Assembly (NCBI RefSeq): GCF_008365385.1
Contig: NZ_QOVF01000002.1
Coordinates: forward strand, 744,001-808,000
Length of the DNA stretch: 64,000 nucleotides
From: Halopseudomonas laoshanensis
GTDB taxonomy: Bacteria > Pseudomonadota > Gammaproteobacteria > Pseudomonadales > Pseudomonadaceae
Direction of reading: 5' to 3'
Part shown: in pieces, positions 62,873-64,000 of the stretch
How positions within the stretch are numbered: the first letter of the stretch is position 1
How the letters are laid out: each line of letters opens with the position of its first letter
The notes under the pieces: model-generated
Databases searched by the model: none
What the model saw: only the letters and a program-made list of their open reading frames with translations
What the model was told of the DNA's origin: nothing
Program-made: the position numbers and the translations under genes

Positions 62873-63928
62873 TCAGTCCCGGCTGGCGATCTGTAGCCAG
62901 TAGTCGGCAACATCCAGCATACGATTGGCAAAACCCCACTCGTTATCGAACCAGACCAGCAAATTCACCATGCGCGGTCCGGATACCCGAGTCTGGCTGC
63001 CATCCACCACCGCTGAATGCGGATCGTGATTAAAATCACAGCTGGCGTGCGGCAATTCAGTGTAATCCACCAGTCCCTTGAAAGTGCCCTGGGACGCCGC
63101 CTGCAGCAGGCGGTTGATTTCTTCGGCACTGGTGTCGCGCTGGGTCTGCAAGGTTATATCCAATGCCGACACGTTCAGGGTGGGCACACGGATCGCCTTG
63201 GCTTGAACCCGCCCCGCCAGCTCCGGCAAAAGCCTTTCTATACCTCGCGCCAAACCGGTGGATACCGGGATCATCGACTGGAAGGCCGACCGCGTGCGGC
63301 GCAGATCCGTATGATGATAGGCGTCAATCACCGGTTGATCATTCATTGCCGAATGGATCGTGGTAATTGAGACATATTCCAGGCCGATCTGTTCATTTAG
63401 CAGCTTGAGTAGCGGTACGCTGCAATTGGTCGTGCAGGACGCATTGGAAACCAAGCGCGCCTGGGGATCGAGCTGCTGGTGGTTGGCGCCAAATACCACA
63501 GTGGCGTCCACCGCAGACTCATTGGCCATCGGTTGAGAAAACAGCACCCGGGGCACGCCCGCGTGAGTAAAACGCGAAGCTTCCTCACGCGAGGTGTACT
63601 GCCCGGAGCACTCCAGCAGCAGGTCGATATTCAGCGCTTTCCAGTCGATCGTCTCGGGTTGCGGCTGGCTGAGTACCTGTACCGGCTGACCATCAATCAT
63701 CAGACAATCACCCTCAACCCTGACCTCTCCGGGAAAACGCCCGTGGGTGGAATCGAATCGGGTCAGGTATTCGATGCTGGCCTGGTCGGCCAGATCGTTC
63801 AGCGCGACTATCTGCATGCCGGCGCCCTGAATACCAGCCCCGGCGCGTTCATGCAGCGCGCGCAGCACGCAACGGCCAATACGGCCGTAGCCGTTGAGCG
63901 CAATGCGGTAAGGACCGGGGGAAGGCAT
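62873..63928 (-). CDS. epd: Erythrose-4-phosphate dehydrogenase (GAPDH family)
   Basis: A 351-residue GAPDH-fold enzyme with the NAD motif IALNGYGRIGRCVLRAL and catalytic SNASCTTNC. The block TTIHSAMNDQPVIDAYH plus LRRTRSAFQSMIPVSTGLA is the Epd signature rather than GapA. It makes 4-phosphoerythronate for pyridoxal phosphate synthesis. PLP use by gcvP and ilvA in this window is only a general link. ATG at 63928 has CGGAG upstream. First gene of epd-pgk-fda. Confidence 0.95.
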   Translation of the reverse strand: MPSPGPYRIALNGYGRIGRCVLRALHERAGAGIQGAGMQIVALNDLADQASIEYLTRFDSTHGRFPGEVRVEGDCLMIDGQPVQVLSQPQPETIDWKALNIDLLLECSGQYTSREEASRFTHAGVPRVLFSQPMANESAVDATVVFGANHQQLDPQARLVSNASCTTNCSVPLLKLLNEQIGLEYVSITTIHSAMNDQPVIDAYHHTDLRRTRSAFQSMIPVSTGLARGIERLLPELAGRVQAKAIRVPTLNVSALDITLQTQRDTSAEEINRLLQAASQGTFKGLVDYTELPHASCDFNHDPHSAVVDGSQTRVSGPRMVNLLVWFDNEWGFANRMLDVADYWLQIASRD

Positions 63929-63947
63929 TCAAGCAACTCCGTTAGGC

Positions 63948-64000
63948 TTCAAGCTACAAGGTAAAGCGACAAGCTACACCAGGCTGCTTGCCGCTTGTCG
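63948..64000. repeat. Short CAAGCTAC-type repeat at the window edge
   Basis: TTCAAGCTACAAGG, GACAAGCTAC and the reverse-oriented GCTTGCCGCTTGTCG resemble the CAAGCTNCAAG intergenic repeats of pseudomonads. It runs off the window edge; class uncertain. Confidence 0.45.

Overview
The window is a chromosomal segment of a gammaproteobacterium, almost certainly of the Pseudomonadaceae (Halopseudomonas / P. pertucinogena-like). Several gene orders match what I recall of Pseudomonas aeruginosa: gcvT-gcvH-gcvP next to an iron ABC permease and binding protein, then ubiI-ubiH-pepP-ygfB divergent from zapB-like/zapA-6S RNA-fau; serA divergent from a D-2-hydroxyglutarate dehydrogenase; ilvA divergent from rpiA; and epd-pgk-fda. 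The assignment rests on synteny and protein character; no database was searched. I see no rRNA, tRNA, CRISPR array, prophage or insertion sequence.

Layout. 0-0.5 kb: the end of an arsenic-type operon (arsR and a partial arsH-like gene). 0.8-2.4 kb: a MgtE Mg2+ channel with a duplicated N domain. 2.6-7.4 kb: the glycine cleavage operon, interrupted by two hairpin-rich palindromic elements. 7.5-10.3 kb: a ferric-iron ABC permease and binding protein without an ATPase gene. 10.3-16.5 kb: ubiquinone hydroxylases, PepP, YgfB, ZapB-like/ZapA, 6S RNA, fau and an unlabelled 40-residue membrane protein. 16.7-31 kb: a CHASE-PAS-diguanylate cyclase, ilvA, rpiA, an SdiA-regulated-type protein, the serA/D2HGDH pair, a 2OG-Fe(II) oxygenase, a lipase-like hydrolase and malate synthase G. 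30.4-39.3 kb: small and accessory genes: Pmp3 and DUF3096 micro-proteins, a Tat-exported aldo/keto reductase with a nucleotide-translocase-like carrier, an EamA transporter, a lipid kinase coupled to a metallophosphoesterase, DUF1289, VF530 and an RRM protein. 39.4-45 kb: a SPOUT methyltransferase, a BaiN-like flavoprotein, a second-type Lnt, a PlsC acyltransferase and alanine dehydrogenase. 45-50 kb: diguanylate cyclases around a receiver-CheC protein, then DbpA. 50-54.6 kb: an SLC13 carrier facing an alkane hydroxylase locus (alkB-rubredoxin, divergent AraC regulator). 54.7-58.4 kb: two tandem 7TMR-DISM diguanylate cyclases. 58.5-64 kb: a soluble aldose dehydrogenase, two proteins of unknown function and fda-pgk-epd.

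The window is mostly core metabolism: one-carbon/serine/glycine metabolism (gcvTHP, serA, fau), lower glycolysis and the Calvin-type triose enzymes, and the glyoxylate bypass with alkane oxidation. Six proteins carry GGDEF domains and none carries EAL or HD-GYP, so the segment is strongly biased toward c-di-GMP synthesis. The least explained items are the receiver-CheC/PAS-GGDEF pair, the Tat-AKR/NTT-like operon, the palindromic elements in the gcv operon, the acidic linker in the SLC13 carrier, and small membrane proteins under 60 residues (16337-16459, 30900-31073, 34567-34716).
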